NCBI RefSeq assembly: GCF_034190915.1
Contig: NW_026947485.1
Location: forward strand, 34,547,519 to 34,611,518
Direction of reading: 5' to 3'
Length of the DNA stretch: 64,000 bases
Source of the DNA: Cavia porcellus
Taxonomy: Eukaryota > Chordata > Mammalia > Rodentia > Caviidae
The notes under the pieces were generated by a model. It saw only the letters and a list, made by a program, of their open reading frames with translations. It was not told the DNA's origin and made no database searches. Positions 1 through 12,990 of this stretch are shown here, piece by piece; the first letter of the stretch is position 1; the number at the start of each line of letters is the position of its first letter. Position numbers and translations under genes: made by a program.

Positions 1-1149
1 AGTACCATGTAAGTAGTAGCATTTCTGGTTTTACATAATAGAGATTTCCTCTCTTTCAAATTCATCCTGCCAAAACACTTATAAAAATAGATAATGATTA
101 TTTATATTTTATTTATATTGACAGGTGCTTTACTGGAAAATTCTGAAGGGATGCTATATAAACTTCCCCTGAGGCAGATGTAGCCTTTTCCATAATAGGC
201 TGGAGTAGCTCTTCACTGGCTGCCCACCTGTGCTCCCATGAGTTGTGTGTGCTCAAAACCCAATAGTCTCTGACATCCTTCCTAATGGATTTGGAGCCTG
301 CCTTGGCAACAGTGTTCCCTCACTCAGGAGGTACTGGTCCCCAGGAGGACCTGGCTGTGCTGTCTCAGCAGTCCTGGATGATTTGGTGAAAAAAAAATCA
401 TACATATTGGGAAGAGGGACCAGAGGAGATCTTGGGAAGCTGTCGACATTTTCTCTGCCTTCCTGTAATATTTCATTCATATTTTTGGGTTTGATTCTTC
501 TCTTTAGTAAACAAAAGGTACTTCTAGGTACTTGCAGTTTACTGGTTCCCTTTTATCATTATGGGGGACCTGGAAAAGGTGGCTAATGCTAGAGTAATCC
601 CTAGTAGGACAGACTTCTTTTACAAATGGGACAGCCATGCTTCGGATGAATGCCTGGCCTGACAGAACCTAAGTGGATAACCATGGTCCTTGTCAACTTC
701 CAGAAAAATAAAAGACCATTCTATCTCCATACAAACTGACCTTGCCTGCCCCTGAAGAGCAGCTTATCTCTTATAATAATTACTGCTGCCATATTTTATT
801 TCATTGAGGATGTTATAAATTATAATATATTCCTTCATTTTATACTCCAACAAGAAAGAAAAACAATGTTGCCAATTCAACTGTGGCATGCCACCCATTT
901 AAAAATGTGCTCTCATATTCAAATGTGAAAAATACGCTTCTTAGAATCAAAATGCTTGTGTGTTTTTCCTTCCATTTTCCGTCACTTAGTTACTAGTATC
1001 TTGTAAGACCCAGGCACAGGGAGTTGGGGACTTGAGGCAACATGACTCATTACTCCCCCCTCTCTCTGCCCTCACCCCGAGTTCTGTGAAATGACATCTC
1101 CATCAGTCCCTCCATGACTCAGCCTAACAGTTAAATAAACAATGCTGAT

Positions 1150-1252
1150 CAATTGCATAAAATCATGGCAAATGGCTGAGTTAGGATTTGAACTCAGGAA
1201 CTCTGTCCGTAGTCTCAGATAGTTAACTGTTGTGCTATACTGCCTCCCTAAA
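1150..1252 (+). repeat. MIR SINE relic
   Basis: The stretch ATGGCTGAGTTAGGATTTGAA ... TGTGCTATACTGCCTCCC follows the MIR 3' portion (GGATTCGAACCCAGG ... TATGCTATACTGCCTC) with scattered substitutions. Confidence 0.6.
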
Positions 1253-2110
1253 TATCTATGCACTGCCTTTTTGGTAACTGCTTTGGGAGGGGTGAGAGAA
1301 AACTTGTGATTTTATGTTATATAATCTACACTGGAGAACACTGTAAGAAATGGCTTTGTCCAGTCAAGATTATATCTGATGACTAAGCTACCGAGCATGT
1401 GGTCCACTCATTCATACAGGGTCTCCTATGGGAGAACTGGGAAGGAACTGTCTCTGAAGTCATTATGTCATTATTGGTAAGAACAGTGCTGTTCCTCAAC
1501 AACTACTATTTAACTTTATCTTAAGGTCATCACAAATCTGGAAACTGTGGAAGGGATCACACACCCTTCTTTGGTGGGGTCCTTATGGGAGAAATACAAC
1601 TCATTTGAACTGTTACAGGTCAAATGTGTCAAGTTCATGATCCCACAGCCTCAAGAAATGAAGTAAAACAAAGGAAGTTTGGAGAGTCATCAGAAATAAG
1701 AATAGTTCCTGGCTTTCCAGGCAGGGTCCTGAATAGGTGGCCACAGAGGCCCTTTGTCAGGGTAGTTTATATAGCAAAGTTACAATGTGGGTAAAATGTG
1801 GGTGAAACTATAATCGAGCTATAAATTACAAGTATAGCTGCTTAGCTAATATTGATCCAGTGGGGAAGTGAGTCACATAGCAAGGGTACATGGAAAGAAC
1901 AAAGGCATTTTTGGGAAGGGATGGCTCCAGATGCTCTCTGCTCACTCACCTGGGCAACTGATGTCTACTTGGACTTACTGGCCCAGGTAGTGTTAATTAC
2001 AGTGTAATTCCAGGTTACTGTTTATTACTTAGGGAGGCATGTAGGCCTGGGCACTACATCTTCATACTGAGGCCTAATCTTTGGATGTGCTTCCAGCCAC
2101 AATTTATAAT

Positions 2111-2158
2111 GTCTCTCTCTCCTCTGTCTCTTTGTCTCTCTGTATCTCTTTCTCTCTG

Positions 2159-2189
<31 letters not shown>

Positions 2190-2200
2190 GCTCTCTTTCT
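2111..2200 (+). repeat. Interrupted (TC)n/(TCTG)n tract
   Basis: Pyrimidine-only microsatellite of TCTC and TCTG units. It accounts for the Leu/Ser/Cys-rich open frame there. Confidence 0.85.
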
Positions 2201-3377
2201 GCTGGCTTCCTTGAGAGCCCAGTCTCTATTTATTAAATTCTATCTAACCTACTCTAACTTTGTGAACCACCTCAGTCAAGGCTTGTATTTGATATATTAA
2301 ATATCATCTTGTTTGCCCCAGTATCATTTCATTTCCATGTTTTATCTGATTGAATGGAATCTATAAGTATTACTGTGTCTTCAAGTTTTTAGGGATATGG
2401 TATAGCAACACATACATAAATACATATATACATACATACATTATTGTGAACACTTGAAAACTTGTGCTTCCTAGAAAGTGGAACACAGATGTCCAGGTTG
2501 GTATGCTGGACCACTCTTTCACTCTTCCTGTTGAAACAGAAATCAATGGGTGTCCCCTTCTAAACAATTTTCTAAAACGGGACCCTTTTTCCACTTTCCT
2601 TTCTGAATTTAGATTAAAAATCTGACAGTGAGAAAGTTATATAAATAATTAGTAGTAAACATAGAAAATACTGAAAATTCAAAGAGGAATAAATGAGGGT
2701 CTATAAAATGAGTCTGTAATTTTTAATGGAATTTTCATTGTGGGAATGGGAAAGACAGAGAAATAAAAGTATTTTAAATTCCATGATACACATCAGGATA
2801 GGAAAAAGTATACCTTTCATATTACTCTATGGTAAAAAAGAAAAAGAAAAGTATACAGAAAAACACAAACCAGCCAGTGAAATGGCAAAAATGACAGCCA
2901 CAACAACCAGTCTCAATTTTTCAGGAAATGTAAAATTAAAGGATGTAAATAGGACTGAACTTATCAATATTAAAAATAATAAAAATAGTTTTGCTCCATT
3001 ACTGAAGAAAAAGGCCCAGATTATGTAAAAGAAGAATGGTGAGATAAAAATTAAATTACACAGAATGAATATGATTAAAAGTCTAGGTGTATCAGGCAAA
3101 TAAAAGCACAGGTGATGCTATTATCAAAGGGAAGTTCAAAGCAAAACAACCCAACAAAACAACAAACAAAAAGACCCTTCTATATTGACAAAAGATGAAA
3201 TCTGTAATTATGATAATAGCCCTGAGCATCTATGATATGATTAACATAACATCAAATTTACATAGCAGAAAGTGAGTTGATACATCAAAAAACGAGAGAC
3301 AGAAACGTAATTGTGAGATACTAAAGTGCTAATACAATCTAATTCAGAGCAAGTTGGTAAAAGTAAGAGAATATTAT

Positions 3378-3812
3378 CTTAGTGATTTTCTTGTGGCTGG
3401 GACAAAATACCTGACACCCACAAACTACAGGAGAAAAGGTTTATTTTATCTCACAGTTTATAAAAGTTTCAGTCCATAGTCGGTTGGCTCCAAGGCAGGG
3501 TGGCGTGGCAAAGGGCAACACAGCAGAAACAGTTCATGGAAGGCAGGAGGCACTGAGCCTGCCTTTCTTCTTTCCCTTTATGTTACATCTAGGCTACTAC
3601 ACATCTATTGATTGGTGCCACCAACACCCCTGGTGAGGCTCCTCTTCAGTAATCCCATTGCCCATAAAACTAAACTAATCAGTGTACTAATCCAGTTGTC
3701 ACACACCCATAATCCATAATCCAGGATCATACTCCCATGATTCACCCACCTCCTAAAACCCCATCTATGAGCACATAAGGGTTTAATGGACATCTAGATC
3801 TGAGCTGTAACA
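3378..3812 (-). mobile_element. MaLR-type solo LTR (ERVL-MaLR), minus strand
   Basis: On the minus strand it begins TGTTACAG, contains ATTATGGATTATGGG and GCCAACCGACTATGGACTGAA, and ends with AAATAAACCTTTTCTCC ... GTATTTTGTCCCAGCCACAAG. This matches the R/U5 end of rodent MaLR LTRs. No internal region is adjacent, so it is a solo LTR. Confidence 0.7.
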
Positions 3813-4506
3813 GAATATCTAGATTAAGTAACATAATTAGTGACAACTAGTAGATGTAGCAAAATTTATACCATAAAGTCTCTTTTCAATTCTACTTATT
3901 TTTAAAATTGAGCACATATTAATTAGGATAAAGAACATTAACACAGATTTAAAATACATACTATGTAAGCCACATTTTCATATGTTCATTATAATCCACT
4001 GAAATTATAATTTATAAGAGAAACTCAAAATAATTAAAATATGTAATTGTAAACTCTCTAGTATTGCATTTTCCATAAGGTAGTCACTAGGTACATACAA
4101 TTATTTGCATTTGAAAATTACAATCTCACATTAGCCACAATCAATCACTCAGTACCCTCTCATGGAGGTTAAAGCTACCAGATTGGGCAATATTGGTAAT
4201 TTTACATGTTTCTATCTTCAGAAATCTTTTTAAAATTGCTGCTTTTAGAAAATAGAATTCATGAACATACAACAAACAAACATTATATAAGAAAATAAAA
4301 GCATTAAAATCCTCTCTATTTAAAATAAGAATGATAACAGATTGAGAGAATATTTATAATAAGTGGGGACCAAATGGTTAGTAGTCAATGAAACTAGCTT
4401 TCAGAAACTGTAAGAAGAAACATTAACATCTTGGGATAAAAAAGTAACTAGGATGTGAATCAGTGGTTCATCCCAGAAGGAAATAATAATAATATATGAA
4501 AAATAG

Positions 4507-4592
4507 GCCTGGGGTTTAGCTCAGAGGCACAAGCACCTGCCTGGCAAGCATGAGGTTGTAAGTTCCATCCCCGGTACAGAAAACAAAACAAA
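4507..4592 (+). mobile_element. ID-like tRNA-derived SINE with perfect target-site duplication
   Basis: GGGGTTTAGCTCAGAGGCACAAGCACCTGCCTGG ... TTCCATCCCCGGTACAGAAAAC carries degenerate pol III A and B boxes and an A-rich tail. A 19-bp duplication flanks it exactly (4488-4506 and 4593-4611), so it is relatively young. Confidence 0.85.
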
Positions 4593-4781
4593 AATAATAT
4601 ATGAAAAATAGTAAACCTGATCAGCAGCATAACCTTCTTTTCATTTACAGTTATTAACAGTAGAAAAATTTTTATGTACTTTATGTAATGAGGATATGAT
4701 GAGATGGTTACATATTAACTGATTAAGGAAAAAAGTTTGTGTTACATCATTCTAGAAAGGTCCCAGTCAAGTCTCTAGAAT

Positions 4782-4954
4782 CAGTGGTTTTCAAACCTGA
4801 ATACACATTGGATCACTTTGGGGACTTTTAAAAATGAAATACCTGAGCCTCCATTCTGAGCCTTTATTTAGTGGGTTGGGATAAAGCCTGGGTACTAGGA
4901 GTTTTTCAAGTTATGGAAAGTGTGGTATGTGCCCTAGGCTGAGAATTATCACTG
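4782..4954 (+). mobile_element. MER5-like hAT-Charlie MITE relic
   Basis: It starts CAGTGGTTTTCAAACCTGAAT, continues with CACATTGGATCACTTTGGGGAC, and ends GCTGAGAATTATCACTG. These match the ends and body of the mammalian MER5 family; the terminal inverted repeats are diverged. Confidence 0.65.
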
Positions 4955-5689
4955 CAGAGGCACACTTTAGTACCTTGGCACTCTTGAAATCTCATTTGAG
5001 TTCAGTACTCTGAAAGTGGGGACATTCATAGCCGTTACAGGGCTTCCCATCTAGAACTCTAGCAGGCAGAGGGACCACCAAGTTCCCAATATGTTCACGT
5101 GTTGAGAACCCATCAGGTAAAGGTGACTATGAGTGTCAGGGTACAGCAGTGGAGTCTGACCCTGGCAGTGGGACAGGTGACTTATTAAGTGCTTTCAAAG
5201 TGAATGAAAGATAAATAAAAAAGTGTTAACATGCCCAGAATGGCCAGAATGATGGGTGTAGCCAGAACTACGGGCCTGGATTCTAGAAGACAGGGAATGT
5301 CCTACACTGAGTTTCTAATTAATGCAGGATCCAGGTGCCTCCCCTTCCCCTACTCCATGCCTTGAAATGCTATCACGTCTAAATGGATCCAAGTTGAAAA
5401 GCAAGAGAGGGGCAAACTGTAAGTTGGCTGAGAATGACCTAACCTAACTGAGAATAAGATTAAGTTTCATTTAGGTTTACATTTGTGACCTGAGGTCTTC
5501 ATATTCCTACACAGGCTATAGGTTGACATACCCTCCATAAATTCATGTCTTGGAAACCTAATGTTGCTTTTCTCATTCAAGTTAAAGTTTTTCTGATTCT
5601 TTATGTGATCTGTATTTTTAATAGTTATATCTTCTATATTTTGTATGTTAGGAGACTCCAGAGCTTATCTAAAATACGAGGTTTTATGA

Positions 5690-6170
5690 GGCTTCCATGC
5701 TAGCAGGAGGAGGAACTGACTCCTGACTGCCAGCTAGAAGCAAAGTCCAAATTCTACCCTGGCCTCTGTGGGCATTCAGCGTGGGAAAGGCTTGCCTTGA
5801 TACCACTCTGCAGAGGTAAGAGGAACACCGAATTACTGCTGTCTACTAGTCTCCACTGGCCCTACAAAGAGAAATAGCAGCCGTGAAAATCCTAGCTCCC
5901 TACAAAAGCTTCTCATAACCTCTATTGGGAAGGGAAAGAGGTAAGTAAAATATATCCTTACTGTCAGAAGAGCCGTGGAAGTCAGGGGTCCCCATGTGGC
6001 CTTTGATTGCACTGGCGGAGAGTTCTAATAATGAGCAGTATTAAAGTCCTGGCTCCCCATAAGACACTATCCCTGCTCTGGGAGGAAAACATTGTTACAG
6101 GGAGAAGAAGGTGAAAGCCTTTGCTGATGAGCATGGAGACACGTAGTTTTATCTATGGTGTTCAGCTATG
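5690..6170 (+). repeat. Possible ancient L1 5'-region relic
   Basis: Loosely repeated units such as GTCCAAATTCTACCCTGGCCTCTG, AAATCCTAGCTCCC, AAGTCAGGGGTCCCC and AAAGTCCTGGCTCCCCA recall the tandem units in the 5' region of old L1M elements. Weakly supported. Confidence 0.3.
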
Positions 6171-6892
6171 GCAGAAGTTATGTCTGTAAGTTTTCTGACT
6201 TGCAAGGCTGCCCCTTTTCTGTTCCTTTGGTTAGAGAGAACAAGCTCCTGCTGGGGATTCGTTAATGTCCTGATTGGTGTCAGGGGATTACAGTTTCTCT
6301 AGAATAAAGTTCAGGGCATCTGGAGTAGAAAAGAAACTCAGAAAACTCGTGACCATGTTGTCGCTCAGGTTTTGAAATTCCTAACCTATCTAGCTTCCTC
6401 TTTCTACTCTCGGAGTCTTCTTTAATTTTTTTTATATATAATATCTGAGGTGTTCATTGGATTTACTGGGAAATACAAAGAAAAGTAATTATCATGTTTT
6501 CTGAAACCAGAAGTATTCATTTTTTTCTGTCTTTTTTGAAAAGATTAGATTATGTTTGTGAAACATGAAGTATTTTTGCATATGCTTGGAGCACAGTGGC
6601 TCATCCTCTGCCTGGCCACTTCTACAGAAAAGTCTGCCTCTCTTTTCCCTGTCCAGCCTTAGGCTCTCCTTCGTGAGCCTCCTGCTCCTCTCCCAACAAG
6701 CCCCAGGAAAGAACTTTAACAAGCTTCTGTCTTGAGAACAGGGGATGGTAGAAGAAAGAAACCATTAGCAAACTGTGTTACACTGAAGTTTGAGCTAGGG
6801 AGAGTAGGATTATTAAGGGGGAGAGCTGTTCTCTTAAAGGGAGGAGTTGTTAGAAAATCCTCATAATTACGATAGTTTAAGAACAAGGGCAG

Positions 6893-6984
6893 GTGCTGGG
6901 GAGACAACTCAGTGGCACAGCTCCTGCCTGGCAAGTGTGAGGTCATGAGTTAGATCCCCAAACACTAAATAAATATTTAAAAAT
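6893..6984 (+). mobile_element. ID-like SINE
   Basis: CTGGGGAGACAACTCAGTGGCACAGCTCCTGCCTGGCAAGTGTGAGGTCATGAGTT followed by an A-rich tail. AAGGGCAG flanks both ends (6885-6892 and 6985-6992). Confidence 0.8.
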
Positions 6985-7238
6985 AAGGGCAGTAAGTAGA
7001 TTATCCATTACCACTGATCATGATGCATGAAGGACTGAGAAAAGAGACCATTTATCAACCCAAAGGAATGTGTCCCAATATTTTGGCAATCAGGATACCC
7101 TTATTGGCACATATTAACAGAATACCAGAATTGTCTATAAACACTCAATGTTTTTTCTATAAAATATGAGTAGTGAAATGACAAGCAGTGTATAATTAGA
7201 ATCTGAAAAGGCTGAAATAAAAGAATTAGCTGATATTC

Positions 7239-7244
7239 TTTATT
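7239..7244 (-). promoter_or_regulatory. Candidate polyadenylation signal for canonical LRGUK
   Basis: The plus-strand TTTATT reads AATAAA on the coding strand, 534 nt past the stop of the terminal exon. It is the first canonical hexamer I noticed there. No transcript evidence is available. Confidence 0.4.
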
Positions 7245-7777
7245 TCTTCATGTTACTAAAGCAAGCCACAACTCCCCAAAATTATATTAATTAATTCCCT
7301 TAGAGAAGTGCAGTCAGTATCATGTTGGTCACAAGTTAAATGGAGCTCGATAATCCTTTCATAATTAGAACAAAATAACTCAGTTCTCTTGAGCACACAC
7401 TAATATAAATGGACAAGCTGAAATTTTAAGAACACAATCCCAACTGAATACATCTAATAGTCACAACACAAACAGAAATGCAGAGATCTTGAGTGGGTTT
7501 GCCATCTGATGTTTTAGAGCCAGAAGTAGCTGGAAAAAAATCATTTATAGCTATGAGAAAACTGGAATGACATTTTTAAAAAGCTAAGACTAACTCACTT
7601 TCTAAAAACAAGAAAAAATAATGAAAGATGCACAAAAGATGATTCAGGGAACAGCAATAGAAATTGACTGAGAGAATTGAGGCAGGTGGAACACTTTGTA
7701 GATGATTAGTTAAGAGAAACAGCTGAGATCCATGGCAGTAAGGCAAAGATATTATCAGGCACATTTGAGATCACATA

Positions 7778-7920
7778 TCAAGCACTGGTAGGTTTGTGAC
7801 CATGAGGGATTGGAGGAAGGGTAGGTTTGGTGTTGGAACCTGGGCGGCTTATGACCGCAACTGAGGGTTTTCGGTGTTTGGCAGATGCTTTTTCTTGTGA
7901 AGATGATTTTACATACAAAG
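7778..7920 (-). CDS. LRGUK: LRGUK terminal exon of the canonical isoform
   Basis: The coding part is 143 bp, from a TTTTACAG acceptor to TGA at 7780-7778. It reads (A)LYVKSSSQEKASAKHRKPSV, AVISRPGSNTKPTLPPIP, HGHKPTSA. The V-ISRPGSN-x-KPTLPPIP ending is the conserved LRGUK C-terminus. The in-window coding length, about 385 residues from the kinase fragment to this stop, agrees with the roughly 820-residue length of the human and mouse proteins. The last six or seven residues (HKPTSA) extend slightly past the ending I know from human. The 3'UTR runs left from here, with a candidate AATAAA at 7244-7239. Confidence 0.93.
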
Positions 7921-10432
7921 CTGTAAAACATGAAGAAAAAAATATAGTACATACAGTTAATTCATTGGTACACAAAACAGAGAAAATAAGCATTGCATGA
8001 TATAAGAACCAGAATAAGTTTTAGAATTCATTCATGATAATCTATAAGGAATAAAGGGCATACAAAGCAGGACAATATGAGATTATTTGCTTTCCCTCTC
8101 TCTGTAACAGTGCCCCATGCCACACTCTTTCATCACCATATGTGTGCAACCAAGTGAATGCCCAATCAGGAAAACGCCACATTCAGAATGAAAGGAAATT
8201 CTTTGTCTTTTATTGGCAGTGGCCCCACTGCCCCCTTAAGCACACCACAGTGCAGTTTGAGAGAAGTCACTCAGGAACCCAGTTCTCTTCTGTGAAACAG
8301 AGGAAGGAGAGTGTATCTATTTCGCAATGTTCTAACCTATGATTGGGCAGCTTGATTGCTGTCTGTGTTACCTAATGCAGACTTCAGATGCCAAAAAGAG
8401 GCACCTTAGCATGTCAGATTAAGGAAAGCTGCAGGAGCAGTAGGAATGGCACATGAAAACCTCATGGGGCTCTTAATTGAGGAATACAATAGAACTGCTA
8501 ATACCTCAGGAAGCAGCAGAGGTCCTTAGGAAAATTAAGACACCTAAAAGCAGCTGTGAATAGTAAAGAGTTGGAAAGAAGCAGATACACAGGCCATCAG
8601 AAAATGCACACACAGACAAAGCCTGCAAAGTGTTTAGCCTTCATGCATGGATGAAGAACACACTCTGTTCACTAGTGAGGGTCTTCCCTGCACTGTCAGT
8701 CTGCAGCTTGGGGGGAAAGGGTTATGTTTTCAAATGCCTCATTTTCGACAGAAAATTATAGGTTATACAAGGAATCAGGGAAATACAGTCCATTCAAAGG
8801 AATGAATTATATCAGGGATTAGTGCTAAAGAAAATTATTATAATCTTATATTACATGCATAAAATTTATAATCACAGTTATTAGCATGTACTAGCATTCT
8901 TAACTTGCATCTTGCCTCATAATCTCATTTTATCTGGCCCTATATGTGTTACATTGTAATAGACATCCATTATATATGTGATAATACTATACTATGAATG
9001 ATAATATTTCTAAAACTTAAATGTTAAACAGTTTTCTCATTATGTAAGCAGGCACACAGACACAGAATTGGCACTGAAGTTAACAGCCCCATCTCGATCT
9101 GGTCAGACTCTGTTTAAAATGCAGTAAATCACCTTAAATATTCCATTTAAGGAAGAATGAGAAAAAAATGAGACAGAGATGGTCTGGAAACACTGTCCTA
9201 TGGAAAGCTGGTCATGGTAAGCCTTGGTGCCATGTTACATCAGGGCTTCTGGATCCTCTAATTCTCTGGAGTAGCAGATCAGTGCTTTTACAAGTTCCTT
9301 AAAAGAGTTCTCTCTTCCTGTGAAATGACATAATGGTCTTCTCGATAATTTGGAATTAATTCTCTGAGCTTTGGTCCTGGAAAATCCTAATCCTTATTAT
9401 ATGTTTTTTATAAGTAAAATTTTTTGAAATATCTTATTTTGTTCAAATATTATGAATTCCAATACAGCTGAAGGGGGACTCTAGTTTTGAATCAGTTAGA
9501 AGATGTTTCTGCATCATTTTGTTAATGTTATCTACTGGATCCTCTTGTCTCAGGTGTCTTAAGTCATTTCTTTCTATCTCTTCAGATCACCTGAACAGTC
9601 AACCAATTTGGCTGAACATTCTCTTCTAGACTCAGGCAGAATGTCCCCAAAGGCTACAGATATTACCCCTATTAGCCTCTAGTTCTACAGCATGCTCCTC
9701 ACTCACTGGTTCCTGTACCTGTTACAGAGTGCCACTCTCCATCTTTATACCAGGGTTACTTTCTTCATTCTGATTTTTTACCTCCAGCCCTCAATTTTCC
9801 CACAATGATCAAGGCCTTTACTCTGTGTTATTTCTGAACATTGCCACTGAGCCCAGAGAGAAAAATGCAGTGGCCGTTCTGCTTCTGCCTGGACATGCAC
9901 TTCCATGTATGTGTTGTTAATTTCCTATTTTTAAAAATTCTGTATCATTTTTATCCTTTTTTTTGTTTTTAAAATTAAAAAATGTATTGAGTCTTACATG
10001 AACATTAAAAGGGGTGGGGGCGGAGGGTGAAGGGGAGGAGCCTGCTAGATCCTTCTCTTCTAAGACCATCAAAATTCTACCAGATCCCCACAGTAGGAAA
10101 CTGGAGAGCAATTTGAAACCTTTCACGCTTCTCTTTTCAGCGCCTTCACTGGATGGAGCCTGAGGCACCACAGACTTCCCCAAGAGCACACAGCCCTTCA
10201 CCCACACCCTTGCACTCCTGGCCAGGGAATTCCACCCTAAGTGTTAAGTGGGCAGGCATACGCCCAACCTTCCAAAACTTTGGTTCTCATTGATAACGGT
10301 GTGGGGGAGGAAGTGCCCTACCTCAGAGAGAGAGAGAGGCACATTCTGGCCTAAAACACTCATTTAATTAAAAACAATCAAGAAACATAAATAAATATAT
10401 AGTTACAGAACTATATGCAAAATAACACATAC
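7921..10432 (-). other. LRGUK intron between the last two exons
   Basis: AT-rich sequence with no recognised exon. It contains a G-rich block at 10011-10040. The short open frames here lack splice or homology support. Confidence 0.6.
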
Positions 10433-10584
10433 CTTTTAACGCCCTGTCTGCCTCACTGTCACTCACTGGGGATCCTGAGTATGCATAAATAACATCCTCT
10501 GGAATCTGCAAAGGCAATTCTTTTGACCAGAGACAAGGAGGAAATAATGCAGACTGTTTCAGGGAAGCATGGGAATCCTTGCCA
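10433..10584 (-). CDS. LRGUK: LRGUK exon, C-terminal tail (penultimate)
   Basis: This 152-bp exon has a strong CATTTTTCAG acceptor and a GTATGT donor. It reads (S)GKDSHASLKQSALFPPC, LWSKELPLQIPEDVIYA, YSGSPVSDSEADRALK. The landmarks SGKDS ... WSKELP-x-Q-x-PE and the S-D-S-E-A/T-acidic stretch match the LRGUK tail. It begins with one base (AG|T) and ends one base into an Ala codon (G|CT), matching both neighbours. No fold is recognised; the serine/acidic stretch could be a phosphorylation region, which is inference. Confidence 0.92.
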
Positions 10585-11199
10585 CTGAAAAATGGAAAAT
10601 GTTTTTAAGAGGTAAGCTACAAAGAGTCATGGCATCACCTTTATCAAGTTAAGTCAATAGTTCACAAATGCATCTTTAATGAACTCGTTTTAAATGGTAT
10701 ATGTAGCAAGTGCTACAGAGCAGCTGATCAGCTGACATAGTTTCAGTTGTAGTAAGTACCATACATATTAGCATAAACTCCTCATTCATTTTATAAAACA
10801 TAGCTGAGTATCTACTAAAGAATAAGACATTATAATAAGTGCTGAAATATAAAATGAGATGGTATAAATTCTGACCTTTAGGATGACACTTTTAGCATTA
10901 AATGCATTATATATGACTGTCTCTGTTATTTCAAGGATAAAAAAACAAAAAAATACCAAAATGCTAGGTGACCCAATTTGGATCCCACAAGCTAGTATTT
11001 TGAAACCGTGACTTTGTTGCCATTTTCAGGATGAGTTTAGGGTAAGATCTGGTGCCTAAGATCCCTATTTCTAATGCCTACTTCCTCTCTTTTGGGATTC
11101 ACATTTCCTGGCTTTCTTCCAGGAAGATATCTATCCTGGGGAAGCCCATTTGCAAAGCCTTGGAAAGCTGTTGAAGTATGTTTGCAGTCTATTAGGACT

Positions 11200-11579
11200 T
11201 GTGTCTAGATGTCCCCAAAAGCCTCATGCAGTCATAAGTGGAGCTTATGCAGAGGTGGCTGAATCTACAGTGTGTGACATTGGAATTCATGATGATATGC
11301 TAGCTCACAGGCACTAGCATTAAAGATGTGAGTGCTACCTGCTCTAAGTAGCCTGGATAAGATATAAAGGATGCAGAGAGCTGTGATTGCCCCTTGTTGC
11401 TGGGCTATCTTATGTTCACCATGAATTGTTTCTCCTCTTTGAAGCCTGCATGCCATGCCACTGTTTTGGAACCAGCCAATTACGGACTGAAGCTCCTAAA
11501 AATTGTGAGCTAAATAAACCTTTCCACCTATAACTTTGGGTGTTGAGTATTTTGTCTCAGCAACAAGAAAAGTAACACA
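11200..11579 (+). mobile_element. MaLR-type solo LTR, plus strand
   Basis: It starts TGTGTCTAGATGTCCCCAAAAG and ends with GTGAGCTAAATAAACC ... GAGTATTTTGTCTCAGCAACAAG then TAACACA. This is the standard MaLR LTR plan: a 5' ATGTCCCCAAAAGCTCATG-like block and a 3' AATAAA block. Confidence 0.7.
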
Positions 11580-12805
11580 GTCCTTGAGTTTTACAGTTTT
11601 GGAATCTTTAATCTAACAATTGTGTTGTATCTCACTAAATTTGCTGTTATTAAAGAACTGATTCCACAAAAATCATTGATACTTAAATTATAAAATGAAT
11701 GATTCTTAAACTATTATTGTTTGGAAAAATCTTGCTTTTAACATAGACCCACGTCATAGAGAACTAAGGAGTGCAACTCCCATAGCAGATACTTAGGTAT
11801 GATCAGGACAGTGCAGTGATCTACTTAGTAAAGTTTCTTCTCTAAATGTTGATGTCACACACTGACTCAGTAAAGGGGACAGTTTTGATCCTGCCTGGCT
11901 AAGAGGTAGACCTACTCATTTCCTCTCCTCAATGTATACACTCTCATCCCACCCTGAGACTCCAAACTTTGCTTAAATCCTTGCTCTTTTTTGTCACTCA
12001 TTCACAGTCAAGCCTTTCATAATGCCAGCACTGAATCTATTTAGGGGACCTAGTGATGAACGGAAGATCTTGCCCTTAGTCACTCATAGACTTATACACT
12101 TCATGAACACTGTGTAAGGACATGAAGAGAAATACAGGCTACTGTAACATAAGTGATGCCAGCACAAATCCTTGAAGTAGTGACATTTGAATGATGAATT
12201 AGCAAAAGGGAACTATGAGTTGGAGGTGGAGGTTGGAGCAGGAGGTAGTGAAACTGTTCTAAGCAGAGGGGGAATTGTGTCTGCAGGTCCTAGTTGGGAA
12301 CCAGGTTTCATTTCTGCAGTTTACTGGTTCTGGGATGCTTCTTGGACAAGGTAAACTTCAGGAAGGATGGAGAAAAATAAAGCTGGTTAACAAATCTAAT
12401 AAGATGAATCAAGCAGTATATTGTTATTCAACAATAATCTTTAGAAGTGGGAGTAAGATAATTCAACAAATGAAAGAGCAAGGTAGGAAAATTTGAGGCC
12501 TTATGCCTTTGGAGAGAAGGTGGTGTGGCCAAAGTCATGTATATCTCTTCTGAGATGAGCCACAGAGGTACTGTCCTAATCCATCATTCTGGATCTCTCA
12601 AGCTCATGGATCCAGGACAAAATGGTGGCTGATTTAAGCATTTTATCAACTATGGCCTGCTTATCACCAGTTGTATTAATAATGAGTGCCCTGGGTTACT
12701 GAGAACACCCCAGCCAGCAATCCTGTTAAAGTCAACCAAAAGGCCTCCTTTCCCAGAAAGACGGGTCTCTAGTTAACACTAAGCATCGAAAGAGCAGGCA
12801 TTATA

Positions 12806-12990
12806 GCTAGGCCCAGTAGTTACAACGGTAATCCCAGCTACTTGAGTGGCTGAGGCAGGAGGATCACAAAGTTGAGCCCAGACTGGACAATTTAGTGAGA
12901 ACCTGTATCAGTCTTAAAAGGGCTGGCATGTAGCTGAGTGGTAGAGTAGTTATCTAGCATGGATTTAATTCCTAGTACTAAAAAAAGGCA
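12806..12990 (+). mobile_element. B1-dID dimeric SINE (B1 joined to ID)
   Basis: The left half (GGTAATCCCAGCTACTTGAG, GGCTGAGGCAGGAGGATCAC, GTGAGAACCTGTATCAG) is 7SL-derived B1. The right half (GGGCTGGCATGTAGCTGAGTGG ... AATTCCTAGTACTAAAAAA) is ID-like. This dimer occurs in squirrels, dormice and related rodents but not in mouse or rat, which helps place the organism. Confidence 0.8.

Larger units (their letters stand above)
1..3377. other. Intergenic sequence downstream of LRGUK
   Basis: No coding exon is recognised. It holds a MIR relic (about 1150-1252) and a TC/TCTG-rich tract (2111-2200). The longest open frame (245-586) has no recognisable motif or splice context. In human, SLC35B4 converges on LRGUK from this side, but none of its exons is visible here. 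Confidence 0.5.

Noticed and set aside
245..586. 113-codon open frame on the plus strand
   Set aside because: No recognisable motif, no splice context, and an overlapping frame on the other strand; looks like chance.
2085..2300. Leu/Ser/Cys-rich open frame
   Set aside because: Translation of a TC/TCTG microsatellite.
1..7238. 3' end of the neighbouring gene SLC35B4
   Set aside because: Expected nearby from the human gene order, but no exon or matching coding sequence is visible.
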